Assembly: GCF_001659605.2 (NCBI RefSeq)
Contig: NC_035172.2
Coordinates: forward strand, 21,931,973 to 21,995,972
Direction: 5' to 3'
Length of the DNA: 64,000 bases
From: Manihot esculenta
Taxonomy: Eukaryota; Streptophyta; Magnoliopsida; Malpighiales; Euphorbiaceae
In this document: in pieces, positions 1 through 12,181 of the stretch
How the letters are laid out: every line of letters begins with the position of its first letter
How positions within the stretch are numbered: position 1 is the first letter of the stretch
The notes under the pieces: model-generated
What the model saw: only the letters and a program-made list of their open reading frames with translations
Told to the model about the DNA's origin: nothing
Database searches by the model: none
Made by a program: the position numbers and the translations under genes

Positions 1-1969
1 ACTCTGTGGCCATGCTTATGAGGTACCATATATGTAACCTCAAATATAGATCATGTATCGGTAGTAGTACTGCGAACTCTGTATGTTTATATGGCATGCC
101 ATACCCTTAAACTATCCTCGACTCCTATTACGTTTACCAGGGCCAAGTATCATTAATTCAGTGTAAATGCATATCATTTGAAGCTATTTGAATTCATGTC
201 CAGAATATATACTTCTTATGTCAAAGGTAACTAGATGAGAAATGCAAGGCAAATGGTACATAAAAACTTTGTCAACAAAGCATTCCAATTTGGGAAAACT
301 GCATTCTGCCATATCTTGCATAAACTTTTCAAGTAGTTTAGAGTTATAATTTGACTTCAGTTTCTCATAAAAAATGTACATTTATGTCTTATCTTTCCAA
401 CAAGGTATGGTTCATGCAAATCTGATCATCCTAGCTTAAGTTATGAATTTTTCTTTACAAGATGCTCAATAAGGTCTTAATCAGTCCAGTATTGGTACTT
501 GTTTATAATATCACACAACTTATCAGATTCATGTATTTCCATATAAATTCAAACTTAAGTGTCTTCTACAAAGTTTTAGGCATACTTCTTAAGATTCATT
601 TGGCACCATTCTTAACAAATTTCACTGAGTACATAATTAGTTATGGTATACTCAATAGACTCTGTTCCGGATGCACTGCCACTGTGTCCAGTTTAGGTTC
701 ACTTGCCATTTTCATTATCTTACCTACAGATTTCGAATTTAGTCAATTCATAAAAGTTTTAGCTCTTTGTCTTAGTTTTTATTTGGTATATCTTAGGCCT
801 AATTTCCATAAATACAGAATAAGTTATGAAGTTGGTAACACAAGCTGCCCTGCTAAAACCTATTCTGCCAGATTTGCACTTTTAGCTCTCATGTTAAGTT
901 TCTTTACTCTAAGCCTTTCAAACACCATTTTAACATTCATATAACATATTTATACAGTCAAAGAAACATTTTAAGCAAGTAAAATCAATCTCCAACATCA
1001 TATGTCCATGAGAAAATTCAAGGAAAACAGAAAATCAAAGAAATACCAAACCTTTCTTGAATTTCTTCTTTTCTTTTCCTCTTCTAATCTCTAGCTATCT
1101 CCTTTCCCTTTGATGTTCCTTCACCTAGGTATATTTATGTATTAGGAAAGGATTGAATAAATTGTAAATTAAAGCTTTATAATTCAAATTCATGCATGAA
1201 GAAATGAGAAGATGCCATTTCCTACTCATTTATAAGCTTGCCATTTCCTACTCATTTATAAGCTTACATTTGATTTTCAAGCTTGGTGTATATGGAACCC
1301 TAAACTTTTCTTCTTCAATTCTTTCACTATATGGCTGTTCCTTTAGTTCTTGACCTTAGGATGAATTTTGGTTAAAGAAAAAAAATTGATTGGGTGAAAG
1401 TTTGGCTTGACTTTGGTGGGAGAAAGAAAAACAATTCTTTTTCTTTGAAAATGGGTGACCTACGGCAATGTGGAGGAAGGGAGAAGATAATCCCTTTTTC
1501 ATTTTGCTTTGTCAATTCTTCTTTCCTTAGTTAGGTGACACATGTTGGGTAAACTATATTTTATGTTTTAACTTTCCATATTTATACTTTAACCTACTAA
1601 ACTCTTTACCATGTTTCAATTTAGTTTTCAAACTTTCAATAATCATAGATTGACGTACTAAACTATACATTTAGCCTTTAGAAGTCCTTTTTACTTAAGC
1701 AAGCAAGACGGATTAAACAAGCACCTCAAGCAAGCACGTCGAGAAACCCTAAGCACCTCCCAAAAGTGACTCATTCCCGACTCGCTAATCACACTGTCTA
1801 CTTTATTTCTGCATACGTCTGTTTCTTTATTTGCGTTTTCTATGATTCAGTTATTAGCATATTAGAGTTAAGCTAGCACCTCCCTTAATGCCACTTACTC
1901 TAGTAGTGAAATAGCCTAACTCATACCTAATGAGGGCACCACTCTAGCTATGGGTTTGAGGATGTTACA
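1..1969 (-). repeat. 3' LTR of element Z (partial)
   Basis: Collinear with 7453-9394 at high identity; the outer approximately 720 bp lie off the window. On the minus strand the LTR starts TGTAACATCC at 1969. Differences from the right LTR include scattered substitutions and a private 26-bp duplication. The plus-strand ORF at 462-944 is antisense to this LTR and is not preserved in the other copy. Confidence 0.92.
1214..1265. repeat. 26-bp tandem duplication in Z 3' LTR
   Basis: A 26-bp block starting GCCATTTCCTAC occurs twice (1214-1239, 1240-1265). The matching stretch of the right LTR near 8675 has one copy, so the duplication postdates insertion or arose during reverse transcription. Confidence 0.9.
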
Positions 1970-1983
1970 ACTCTTCCCCTCTT
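1970..1983 (-). other. Polypurine tract of element Z
   Basis: The minus strand reads AAGAGGGGAAGAGT directly before the 3' LTR start TGTAAC. This is the expected place and composition for the plus-strand DNA primer. Confidence 0.85.
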
Positions 1984-1986
1984 AAG

Positions 1987-2006
1987 AAATTTCGTCCTCG
2001 AAATTT
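1987..2006 (-). other. Hairpin beside Z polypurine tract
   Basis: Perfect 8-bp stem on the minus strand, AAATTTCG / CGAAATTT, with loop AGGA, ending 3 nt before the polypurine tract. The A-family elements have a hairpin at the same place with a different stem; element C keeps the loop AGGA. Confidence 0.7.
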
Positions 2007-2908
2007 TACCTGCTTTGAATAGCTGTGGATATTGTTGCTTCATCACTTCTTCAGTTTCCCATGTAGCTTCTTCTGCCTTGTGATCTCTCCACAACACTTT
2101 CACTAAGGGAATCTTCTTATTTCTTAACTCTTTCATTTCCCTTGCTAAAATTTTCACTGGTTCTTCTTCATAAGTTAAATCAGGTTGTACATCAATGGTT
2201 TCAGCTGGAATGACATGTGAAGGATCCAATCTGTATCTTCTTAACATGGATACATGGAAGACATTGTGTATTCTGTCTAACTCTGGAGGTAAAGCTAGCC
2301 TATAGGCTACTGGACCCACACGTTCAATTATTTCATATGGACCAATAAACCGAGGGCTTAGCTTACCTTTCTTGCCAAATCTTAGCACTTTCTTCCATGG
2401 AGAAACTTTTAGAAACACTTTGTCCCCAACAGCAAATTCTATATCTTTTCTTCTCAAATCTGCATAGGATTTTTGTCTATCTGTCGCAGCTTTCAATCTT
2501 TCTTTGATAATCTTCACTTTCTCCTCAGTCTGTCTTACCAACTCTGGACCTACAAGTTTAGCTTCACTAAGTTCTGTCCAGCATAATGGGGTTCTACATT
2601 TTCTGCCATATAAGGCTTCATAAGGAGCCATTTTAATACTAGCCTGATAACTGTTGTTGTAAGCAAATTCCACTAGTGGGAGATATCTTTCCCAGCTTCC
2701 TTCAAATTCAATTACACAACTTCTGAGCATGTCTTCTAAAACTTGAATTACTCTCTCTGACTGGCCATCTGTCTGAGGATGAAAAGCTGTACTAAAATTC
2801 AATCTTGTCCCTAGAGCTTCATATAGTTTTTCTCAGAATCTGGATGTGAATCTTGGATATCTGTCTGATATGATAGAGATAGGAACACCATGCAGTCTCA
2901 CAATTTCA

Positions 2909-3847
2909 TTAATGTATAATTCTACATACTTTTCTAATGTATAATTCTACATACTTTTCTAATGTATAATCCATTCTGATTGGCAGGAAATGTGCTGATT
3001 TAGTTAACTTGTCAACTATTACCCAGATGGCATCTTTCTTTCTTGGTGTGAGTGGCAATCCTGTCACAAAATCCATGGTAATTCTATCCCATTTCCATTC
3101 TGGTATAGCGATAGGCTGCAATAATCCTGATGGAACCTGAAGTTCTGCTTTTACCCGTTGACATGTTAAACATTTTGTTACAAATTTAGCTATATCTCTT
3201 TTCATACCTGGCCACCAATAATGCACCCTCAGATCTTGATACATCTTAGTGCTACCTGGATACATAACATATGGACTGTTGTGTGCCTCTGTAAGAATAC
3301 TCTGTTTCAACTCTCCAATGTTAGGTACACATACTCTGTTACCATAGTATAAGTAACCATCATCACTTATCACATGCTTCTGCTTCTTCCCCTCTTGTAC
3401 TTGTCTAGTCCATAAAGCTATTTCTGTATCTTCTTTATGTGCTTCTTTAATTTGTTGCAGTATGTTGGGTCTAACTTTCAATTCTGTTACGATAGCTCCA
3501 TCATCTGCTATAGTTAACCGCACATTCATTGCTCTTAATGCAAATAAGGATTTCCTGCTCAGTGCATCTACTACTAGATTAGCTCTGCCTGGGTGATAAT
3601 CTATAATGCAATCATAATCTTTCAGTAATTCCAACCATCTTCTCTGTCTCAGGTTTAGCTCCTTTTGTGTGGGTAAGTATTTTAGACTTTTATGATCTAT
3701 ATAGATATAACATTTCTCACCATATAAGTAATGTCTCCATATCTTTAGTGCAAAAACTATGGCCGCCAACTCTAGATCATGGGTAGGATAGTTCTTCTTA
3801 TGTGGCTTCAATTGTCGAGAAGCATACCTTCTTGCATCAAAACACAT
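2909..3847 (-). pseudogene. Z pol: RNase H C-terminal part and integrase zinc finger and core start
   Basis: Begins in RNase H ([37 protein letters not shown]). It continues through the integrase HHCC finger (EAHNS, then CLTCQRVK) into the core with first catalytic Asp at MDFVTGLP, and TKSAHFLP. The frame is shifted relative to the RT segment, apparently by a deletion of about 13 bp near 3830. It ends early because of a 25-bp tandem duplication at 2911-2960. The two lesions together restore the original frame downstream. Confidence 0.88.
2911..2960. repeat. 25-bp tandem duplication in Z integrase
   Basis: The unit AATGTATAATTCTACATACT plus TTTCT is present twice head-to-tail (2911-2935, 2936-2960). 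It adds 25 bp to the coding sequence and shifts the frame by one. Confidence 0.92.
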
Positions 3848-4653
3848 CCAAGTTCATTGTGAGAAGCATCACTATATATCACAAATTCCTTACCAGAAAC
3901 AGGTTGTGTAAGTATAGGTGCTTCGGTGAGCATAGTCTTCAATCTGTCAAAGCTTGCCTGACATCTATCATCCCAAACATACTTAACATCCTTATGTAGT
4001 AATTTAGTTAATGGAGCTGCTATAAGTGAAAACCCTTTCACAAACCGTCTGTAGTACCCAGCTAGACCCAAGAAACTCCTGATCTCTGCAACATTCTTTG
4101 GTGGCTTCCATTCTAGAACAGCTTTAATTTTCTGGGGATCTACCCTAATTCCCTCTGCTGATACAACATGTCCCAAAAATGCTATTTCATCGAGCCAAAA
4201 ATCACATTTACTAAACTTGGCATAAAGTTGCTTTTCCCTCAGAGTCTGTAATATTACCCTCAGATGCCTGTCATGGTCTTCTCTGGTTTTAGAGTATACC
4301 AGAATATCATCAATGAATACTACAACAAACTGGTCTAAATATGGATGGAAGATTCGGTTCATTAGATCCATGAATGATGCAGGTGCATTTGTTAACCCAA
4401 ATGGCATAACCAGAAACTCATAATGTCCATATCGTGTCCTGAATGCAGTCTTAGGCACATATACCCCTCTAACTCTCAACTGATGGTAACTCGATCTCAA
4501 ATCTATTTTAGAGAAAAGGCTGGCCCCTTTCAATTGATCAAACAAATCATCTATTCTAGGCAGTGGATATTTATTCTTTACAGTTACCTTATTCAACTGT
4601 CTGTAATCAATGCACAACCGAAGAGATCCATCTTTCTTTTTCATAAACAACAC
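3808..4653 (-). pseudogene. Z pol: reverse transcriptase and start of RNase H
   Basis: Typical Ty3/gypsy [29 protein letters not shown], the [12 protein letters not shown] block and the catalytic FIDDILVYS motif (near 4290-4320). Then the thumb/connection ([11 protein letters not shown]) and the RNase H start with first Asp in VIYSDAS. It shares its frame with the gag-PR ORF upstream, from which it is separated only by the TAG at 4714-4716. Its own 3' end is the frameshift near 3830. Confidence 0.92.
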
Positions 4654-4713
4654 TGGTGCACCCCATGGTAAAACACTAGGTCGAATAAAACCCTTATCAA
4701 GTAACTCTTGTAA

Positions 4714-6582
4714 CTATATTTTCAACTCTTTCAATTCTGTAGGAGTCATTCTGTAAGGAGCAATTGAAATAGGTGCAGTGCCTGGCACAACTTCTATAGC
4801 AAAATCCACTTCCCTTTCTGGAGGTAACCCTAGCAACTCTTCAGGAAATACATCTGGAAAATGACATACTGTGGGTAGGTTTGACACACTAGGACCTTCC
4901 TTCTTAGTCTCAATCACACTAGCTAGATAAGCTGTACAACCTTTTCTAATCAACCTCCTAGCTGTAGTGGCAGATATGACATTAGAGAGGTAATCTGACC
5001 TCTCACCCACAACTATAACCTCATAACCCTCTAATGTTTTGAGTGTAACTCGTTTTAACTTACAATCAACTATGACATGATGTCTAGACAACCAATCCAT
5101 ACCCAAGATCACATCAAACTCTCTAAAAGATAACTCTATCAGGTCACCTAAAAAGGTGTGACCTTGCACACATATAGGACAATCTCTGTAAACTCTATTC
5201 ACAATCACAAGATGTCCTAAGGGATTGGTCACTGCTATGTCATGTTCTAAAGATTCTACTTCAATTCCCTTCTCATTATTGATGGGTATGCTGATGTATG
5301 AATGTGTGGAACCAGGATCAATTAATGCATAAACATATTTGCCAAATATAGAAAATTTACCAGCTATAACATCTGGTTTGTCCTGGTCTTCCTTTGCACG
5401 AATAGCATAGGCCCTGGCAGGTGCTCTAGTATCTGGTCTATCTACTGTCTTTGATACTCCGTGACTCTGAGCATTACTAGATTCACCTCTACCTCTACCT
5501 CTGCCTCTAGTCCCTGTCGGCATAGATCTCTCTGTTTGCATAGGCTGCACTGACTGGCCTCTAGGACAATCCCTCATAAAGTGGTCTGAGCTTCCACATA
5601 AGTAGCAAGCCCCAGTTAATCTCCTGCATACTCCACCATGTCTCCTGCCACAATGCTCACATACTGGTGGCAACCCTTTACTTGGTCCTGCTGTACTAGA
5701 TACTGAGGTAGTCTGCTGTCCAGACCTTACTCCTAAACTCTGCCCAGGTCTCTGACTCTGCCTAAGTGGTCCTCTCTGCACTATCTGCTGAAATTCCCTC
5801 TGTCTCTTACTACTTGTTTGAGATACAGAGGATTGTCCCTGATACTGGCTCTGGCTCCTCTTCTGCTGCCCTTTCTGCTTTCTACTTTGCTCTTCTTCTT
5901 TAATTCGCTCCAGGCTATGGGCCGTCTCTACTAAAACTGAAAGTTCCCTGATGTGCATAGCTGTGAGGTACATCCTGATATCAGCATGCAATCCTTGCTC
6001 AAAGCGTTTACATCTTTCTTCCTCTATAGGAACTATCTCTGTGGCATACTTACTAAGTCTGACAAATTCTCGCTCATACTCAGTTACTGTAAGCCTGTCC
6101 TGTCTGAGGTATAAGAACTCCCTCCTTCTCTCCTCTATATATAAAGCCCCAACATATTTCTTCTTAAACTCTGCCAAAAAGAATTTCCAAGTCTTTCGCT
6201 CTGGTCGAATCATCTGTGTTAATGTTGTCCACCATCTATAAGCTTCATCTTTTAGCAATGATATTGTACACATCAAGCTCTCTGCTGGTGAACACTGTAG
6301 CTGCTGTAAAACCCTTTCTGTACTTTCTAACCAGAATTCTGTAGCTGAAGGATCATCTTCTTTTTTACCTCTAAATTCCGTAGCACCATACTTCTTGAGT
6401 TTTTCTATTGGAGGCCTAGATTGTGCCTGGGCTACAACAGGTAGGGGAACCTGGACTGCTACAGGTGGTGGTGGTGGAGGAGCAGCAGCAGGAGGTGAAG
6501 GAGCAGTAGGAGGTGCAGCTGCCTCAAAAGGAGCATGACTCTCTACCTCTTCATCTACTGCTCTCTGTGACTCAGATGACAT
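4714..6582 (-). pseudogene. Z gag-protease ORF (622 codons), 5' part of gag-pol
   Basis: The start ATG at 6580-6582 opens an acidic, Pro/Ala-rich N-terminus. The Tekay capsid region follows (KKYGATEFRGKKEDDP, EAYRWWTTL, FKKKYVG), then a basic Gln-rich stretch, two Cys/His knuckles (CEHCGRRHGGVC and CYLCGSSDHFMRDC, about residues 310-340) and an aspartic protease with LIDPGSTHSY (about residue 420). It ends at an in-frame TAG (4714-4716) where relatives read on into RT; Gln to stop is the simplest change. Gag packages the element RNA and the protease would cut the polyprotein. Inactive as a whole because pol is broken. Confidence 0.92.
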
Positions 6583-6708
6583 CTTTTATATGACCTAAAC
6601 ACACAAAGAAGAGATTTACATCAGAACCATACCATAGTTGTAACTCATTTTGGCATGTACATATACTACACATGTAAACAAACATACTATGACCTAGAAT
6701 CGCCTAAA
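6583..6708 (-). other. Leader of Z between primer-binding site and gag
   Basis: About 126 nt untranslated leader. It is short compared with the roughly 250-nt leader of the A family. No strong hairpin or ORF seen. Confidence 0.7.
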
Positions 6709-6725
6709 CCTTTGCTTTGATACCA
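6709..6725 (-). other. Primer-binding site of Z (initiator Met-tRNA type)
   Basis: The minus strand reads TGGTATCAAAGCAAAGG, 5 nt downstream of the 5' LTR. Its first 8 nt (TGGTATCA) and AGC match the complement of the plant initiator Met-tRNA 3' end; G is replaced by A at position 9. Confidence 0.88.
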
Positions 6726-6730
6726 CTAAT

Positions 6731-9394
6731 TGTAACACCCCTTACCCTATCACAGTGTAGATAGAGCAAGGACTATCACAAACTATACCTTATTAGACAT
6801 ATCAAGACTAAACAATTACCTTTATCTGTAAATACCAAGTTTTAAGGTAATGCATGTAAATTTCATCAAGTGATTAAAATAAATGTGAGATTTTAAACCA
6901 AAAAGTTAGCAGAGTCTCATCTGTTTCATCAATATTTCAACCTGTAGCACATATGAAAAACACATGAAAAATTATCAACTGATATTTGACATCTTACTAT
7001 TCTTTGATTACATAACCTTTACAACTTACTCTATTAAATATGTACATGCCAAAATATAATTGCACTATGACTCAGAGACTCAAAACAACCAGCTATGATA
7101 ATGGCCTTGATATCTGATGTAGACCTCTGATGAACTTCGCGTGCCTACTTTATCTACAACCTGCGTGAGGTAAAAACCAACACGCTGAGCTAATGCTCAG
7201 TGGGTGATAGCAAACAAATAACAAAATAAAACAAACAAGTTCACATATATAGATAATCAAGTAAACAATTACAAGTTAGTAGATGCAAATATGTTAACAT
7301 TCACCAATAAGGTCACAAAATCAAGTATCAATTTTAATTAAGATCTTAGCCCTTATAAACACATAGTAGGATCGACTAGGTAGATAAGGAGTTATAACGG
7401 TAGGCACAGGGTGCCGAACGGTAGGCTCAGAGGCCAAAACTGTGATAGCAGGACTCTGTGGCCATGCTTATGAGGTACCAGATATGTAACCTCAAATATA
7501 GATCATGTATCGGTAGCAGTACTGCGAACTCTGTATGTTTATATGGCATGCCATACCCTTAAACTATCCTCGACTCCTATTACGTTTACCAGAGCCAAGT
7601 ATCATTAATTCAGTGTAAATGAATATCATTTGAAGCTATTTGAATTCATGTCCAGAATATATACTTCTTATGTCAAAGGTAACAAGATGAGAAATGCAAG
7701 GCAAATGGTACATAAAAACTTTGTCAACAAAGCATTCCAATTTGGGAAAACTGCATTCTGCCATATCTTGCATAAACTTTTCAAGTAGTTTAGAGTTATA
7801 ATTTGACTTTAGTTTCTTCATAAAAAATGTATATTTATGTCTTATCTTCCCAAAAAGGTATGGTTCATGCAAATCTGATCATCCTAACTTAAGTTATGAA
7901 TTTTTCTTTACAAGCTACTCAATAAGGTCTTAATCAGTCCAGTATTGGTACTTGTTTATAGTATCACAAAACTTATCAGATTCATGCATTTTCATATAAA
8001 TTGAAGCTTAGGTGTCTTCTATAAAGTTTTAAGCATACTTCTTAAGATTCATTTGGCACCGGTCTTAACAAATTTCACTGAGTACATAATTAGTTATGGT
8101 ATACTCAATAGACTCTATTTTGGATGCACTACCACTGTGTCCAGTTTAGGTTCACTTGCCATTTTCATCATCTTACCTACAGATTTCGAATTTGGTCAAT
8201 CATAAAAGTTTTAGCTATTTGTCTTAGCTTTCATTTGGTATATTTTAGGCCTAATTTACATAAATACAGAATAAGTTATGAAGTTGGTAACACAAGCTGC
8301 CCTGCTAAAACCTATTCTGCCAGATTTGCAGTTTTAGCTCTCATGTTAAGTTTCTTTACTCTAAGCCTTTCAAACACCATTTTAACATTCATATAACATA
8401 TTTATACAATCAAAGCAACATTTTCAGCAAGTAAAATCAATCTCCAACTTCATATGTCCATGAGAAAATTCAAGGAAAACAGAAAATCAAAGAAACACCA
8501 AACCTTTCTTGAATTTCTTCTTTTCTTTTCCTCTTCTAATCTCTAGCTATCTCCTTTCCCTTTGATGTTCCTTCACCTAGGTAGATTTATGTATTAGGAA
8601 AGGATTGAATAAATTGTAAATTAAAGCTTTATAATTCAAATTCATGCATGAAGAAATGAGAAGATGCCATTTCCTACTCATTTATAAGCTTACCTTTGAT
8701 TTTCAAGCTTGGTGTATATGGAACCCTAAACTTTTCTTCTTCAATTCTTTCACTATATGGCTGTTCCTTTAGTTCTTGACCTTAGAATGAATTTTGGTTA
8801 AAGAAAGACATTGATTGGGTGAAAGTTTGGCTTGGCTTTGGTGGGAGAAAGAAAAGCAATTCTTTTTCTTTGAAAATGGGTGACCTACGGCAATGTGGAG
8901 GAAGGGAGAAGATAATCCCTTTTTCATTTTGCTTTGTCAATTCTTCTTTCCTTAGTTAGGTGACACATGTTGGGTAAACTATATTTTATGTTTTAACTTT
9001 CCATATTTATACTTTAACCTACTAAACTCTTTACCATGTTTCAATTTAGTTTTCAAACTTTCAATAATCATAGATTGACGTACTAAACTATACATTTAGC
9101 CTTTAGAAGTCCTTTTTACTTAAGCACGCAAGCCTGATTAAACAAGCACCTCAAGCAAGCACGTCGGGAAACCCTAAGCACCTCCTAAAAGTGACTCATT
9201 CCCGACTCGCTAATCACACTGTCTACTTTATTTCTGCATACGTCCGTTTCTTTATTTGCGTTTTCTATGATTCAGTTATTAGCATATTAGAGTTAAGCTA
9301 GCACCTCCCTTAATGCCACTTACTCTAGTAGTGAAATAGCCTAACTCATATCTAAGGAGGGCACCACTCTAGCTATGGGTTTGAGGATGTTACA
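6731..9394 (-). repeat. 5' LTR of element Z, complete (2664 bp)
   Basis: Plus-strand ends are TGTAACACCC and ATGTTACA, giving short inverted ends TGTAACA/TGTTACA. The right 1942 bp match 1-1969. An AT-rich LTR without the TTCGGCCGCCGAA arrays of the A family. I could not place a confident TATA box. Confidence 0.93.
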
Positions 9395-9599
9395 GGAGAG
9401 AAGGCTCGAGAGGTAGGAGAGGAGGCAGAATCGGGGACCTGAAATGAACAGACAACCCTAGGATAGAAGAGAGCATAAAACTTACCAGCCATGGATCCCT
9501 GAGGCCATCACCCCTCTGAATGTATCAGAGCCGAAGTACTCATGGAAATGCAAGACAAAGACTTCATCCAATGGCTTAAACCCATGAGAACTGAGGCCA

Positions 9600-10369
9600 G
9601 CTGAAGGGATCCAGATAAATACTGCCAATACCACCGGACTCACGGCCACGATACCAATAGCTGCTACCAACTAATCAATGAAATAGAAAGGCTAATCAAA
9701 AGGGGGCACCTCTAAAACTTTGTGAAAAAATCAGAAAGAGAGAGGCCCCAGCAGAATGTGGTGGCAGAGAGACCCCATAGACAGGGAGCAGGGCCAATGA
9801 ATGATGGCTCCAGTGGAACCATTAACATGATCGTGGAAGGAACTAGAGGTCGGATGAGTAGGAGAGGGAAGAAGAGAAGCCGGAATGGAGAGGGGAGCAG
9901 CAATGAAGTCCTACAGATAGTAGAGCACTCCCCAGTGACCATCTCCTTTTCTCCTGAAGATGCTCATGGAATCCAAATGCCCAACGATGATGCCTTAGTC
10001 ATCGAGGTCGTCATTCACAACTTTAGGGTCCACAAGATCTTGGTAGACGATGGGAGTAAAGTGAACCTGCTGTCCTACAGTGTCTTTCAGTAGATGAACA
10101 TACCAGAGGAGCAGCTGGTGAGGGATCAGGCCTCGGTCAAGGGGATAGGGGGAACCCCTGTAGCAGTGAAAAGGAAGGTAAAGGTGGCCCTAACATTGGG
10201 AGAACCACCCCTTTCGCGCACTCACTATGCAATTTTTCTCGTGGTGAAGCTTCCCTTAAGCTACAACACCATTTTGGGAAGGCCGGTGCTATATGATTTT
10301 GAAGCAGTAACCAGCACCCGGTACTTGACCATGAAATTTCCCACTAAGGCAGGGGTAGGAGTAGTCTAA
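9600..10369 (+). pseudogene. D gag C-terminus and aspartic protease
   Basis: One frame carries a Tat gag zinc-knuckle variant (DPDKYCQYHRTHGHDTNSC, from about 9608), a TAA near 9714, a basic linker and the protease: EVVIHNFRVHKILVDDGSKVNLL with the catalytic Asp, then LSYNTILGRPVLYDFEAV (the ILGRP flap-side motif). A TAG at 10091-10093 splits the protease. The frame ends at about 10369. Several nonsense codons in one frame show an old, inactive copy. Confidence 0.85.
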
Positions 10370-10393
10370 GGGAGGCAAGAAGAAGCCTGAGCA

Positions 10394-10624
10394 GTGTATC
10401 CGGCCATGGTGGCAGAGCCAAGCACGGCAGCTGAGGAGGTGAATCTGGAGATCATAGAGGTCCGGGATGAAAAGAAGGAGACCAGGACAGAGCCCGTTGA
10501 TGAGCTGGAGACATTTCCATTATCCGAAAAAGAAGTTTACAAAGTCTTCAGCCTCAATTCGAGCCTTGACAGAGACCAAATGCCTCGAGCTTCGCCTGGA
10601 AGCCTTCTGACATGCCGGGAATAG
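10394..10624 (+). pseudogene. D protease-RT linker
   Basis: Same frame as the protease, rich in Glu and Lys (EVRDEKKETRTEPVDELE). It corresponds to the variable linker before RT in Tat elements. It ends at a TAG (10622-10624) and the RT frame lies one register away. Confidence 0.6.
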
Positions 10625-11880
10625 ACCTCGAGGTGATGACCCACAAGCTCAATGTTCTCCCCGGAGCAAAACCAATAAAGCAGAAGAAGAGGGTGTTCGA
10701 GAAGGAGAAATAACAAGCTACTCGAGAAGAAGTTTAAAAGCTAGAGGAGGCTGGGTTCATTAGGGAAGTAATGTATCCACAGTGGTTAGCAATCCCTGTG
10801 TTAGTTAAAAAAGCCAATGGCAAATACCAAATGTGTATAGATTTTATCGACCTGAACCAAGCCTGCCTCAAAAATTGTTATCCCCTTCCCGACATAAATA
10901 AAATGGTTGATTCTATAGCCAGTTTTGATTATATATTGTCCCTTGATGCTATGTCTGGGTATCATCAAGTTTCTATAGACAGATCGGATGAAGAGAAGAC
11001 CTCATTCATAATCAAAGATGGGACTTATTGCTACAAGGCCATGCCCTTCGAATTGAAAAATGCAGGGGCGACATATCAACGACCGATAAATAAAATCTTC
11101 AAGGGCCAGATAGAGAGAAACGTAGAAGTATATGTTGATGACATGGTGGTGAAGAGCCAAACCTTCCAGCAGTACTTGGTTGACCTAAAAGAAGTATTCG
11201 GGGTACTAAAGTAGTACAAAATGAGGTTGAACCCGTTGAAATGCGCTTTCTTTATCAGAGAGGAAAAATTCCTAGGCTACATGGTTAGCGGGAAGGGCAT
11301 TAAGCCAAACCCAGAGAGGGTGGAAGCCATATTGAAGATGCTAGAGCTGACTTGTGTGAGGGATGTGTAGAAGCTCATAGGAAGGGTGGTAGTATTCAAC
11401 CGATTTATGGCAAAATCTGCAAAAAGCTGCTTGCCATTCTTCAAAAAGCTGAGGAAAGTCCCAAACTTCGAATGGACAGAGGATTGCCAAGAGGCCTTCA
11501 AAAATCTCAAGCAATACCTCAGTTCACCGCATGTGCTTAGCAGCCTACTAGCCGGGGAAGAACTCTTGATATATCTAGCAGCCTCAGAACAAGCCATAAG
11601 CGTCGTGCTGGTGAGAGAAGAAGGAGGAGAGCAGAAGCCAATCTTTTATGTCAGCAAGATGCTCAAAGATATTAAGGTTAGATACATGAACATAAAGAAA
11701 TTGACATTTGCCTTATTGCTGGCGATGAGGAAATTTAGAGTATACCTTGAGAGCCACCAGCGAATCGTGATGACAGATTAGCCCTTGAGGAAAATTCTAC
11801 ACTGACCTGAAACCTCAGGATGAATGTTGGCTTGGTTTGTTGAAATCAGCTCGTATTGCCTTGAATACCGACCTCGGACA
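10625..11880 (+). pseudogene. D reverse transcriptase and first RNase H
   Basis: RT motifs in order: EAGFIREVMYPQWLAIPVLV, CIDFIDLNQAC, LSLDAMSGYHQV, the MPFELKNAGATYQR block and catalytic YVDDMVVKS (near 11132). A TAG at 11212-11214 and another near 11368 interrupt the thumb/connection. RNase H follows (FKNLKQYLSSPHVL, LAASEQAISVVLVREE, KPIFYVSKML); its first catalytic Asp position reads Ala in YLAASE. A stop (11779-11781) follows IVMTD. Clade: Tat. Confidence 0.9.
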
Positions 11881-11949
11881 ACCATTAAGGCCTAGGCCCT
11901 AGCTGACTTCATAGCCGAGTGCTCCTTCAACACAGAATGGCAGGAACAG

Positions 11950-12181
11950 AGCAAAGGGGTTGCCAAGCCCAGTTGAAGGAAGGGATGGAGACCAACCGCC
12001 ATGAGAGTTTAGCTGGGGGCAGTGGAGCTAGAATGCTTTTGAAGGGATATTAGGGAATCAAGGTCTACTACGTCCTGCGCCTGGTGTTTGCAGCCTCTAA
12101 TAACATGGTGGAATACAAAGCCCTCATAAATGGGATGTTCATAGTGTCGAAAGTGGGGGCGACCGATCTCAAAATAAACAG
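11950..12181 (+). pseudogene. D second (archaeal-type) RNase H, N-terminal part
   Basis: Degenerate sequence; one frame reads ASNNMVEYKALINGM and ATDLKIN and then stops at the insertion point. Its continuation SDSQLVINQITGAYQARD starts at 43910. Element A landed inside the codons just before the catalytic Asp of the SDSQLV motif. Confidence 0.82.
12177..12181. repeat. Target duplication AACAG, left copy (element A)
   Basis: AACAG directly precedes TGTAATACCC; the same 5 bp follow the terminal TTACA at 43910-43914. Confidence 0.93.

Larger units (their letters stand above)
1948..2802 (-). pseudogene. Z pol 3' part: integrase core end, C-terminal region and chromodomain
   Basis: The frame starts inside the integrase core with the [10 protein letters not shown] motif that carries the catalytic Glu. 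It runs through the plant gypsy block [11 protein letters not shown] and the GKLSPRFIGPYEI region, and ends in a Tekay-type chromodomain (about residues 205-265, with VLWRDHK and ATWE). The stop codon lies inside the 3' LTR, so the ORF crosses the polypurine tract, as is common in this clade. It is separated from the upstream integrase by an in-frame TGA at 2833-2835 that replaces Trp after TSRF. It has no start of its own; it is the tail of a gag-pol polyprotein. Confidence 0.88.
1..9394 (-). mobile_element. Element Z: Tekay-type Ty3/gypsy chromovirus, left LTR cut by window edge
   Basis: Two long direct repeats (1-1969 and 6731-9394) flank a minus-strand gag-PR-RT-RNase H-integrase-chromodomain coding region. 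The order and the C-terminal chromodomain place it in the Tekay (Del) chromovirus clade. The primer-binding site lies inside the right LTR and the polypurine tract beside the left LTR, which fixes the minus orientation. The right LTR ends in TTACA at 9394 and is followed by GGAGA, the expected target duplication; its partner is outside the window. To the right it abuts Tat element D, so Z probably inserted into D. Confidence 0.9.
9395..12181 (+). mobile_element. Element D, left part: old Tat-lineage Ty3/gypsy element
   Basis: Degenerate gag end, protease, RT, RNase H and the start of a second RNase H. The protein resumes at 43910 after a 31.7-kb insertion flanked by AACAG. The second, archaeal-type RNase H after the normal one, and the VDDGS protease, are marks of the Tat lineage (Ogre/Retand group). 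The 5' LTR and most of gag are presumably left of Z, outside the window. Confidence 0.88.

Noticed and set aside
462..944. 160-codon plus-strand ORF, hydrophobic
   Set aside because: It lies antisense in the Z LTR; the matching region of the other LTR (about 7900-8396) does not keep the frame, and no domain is recognisable.
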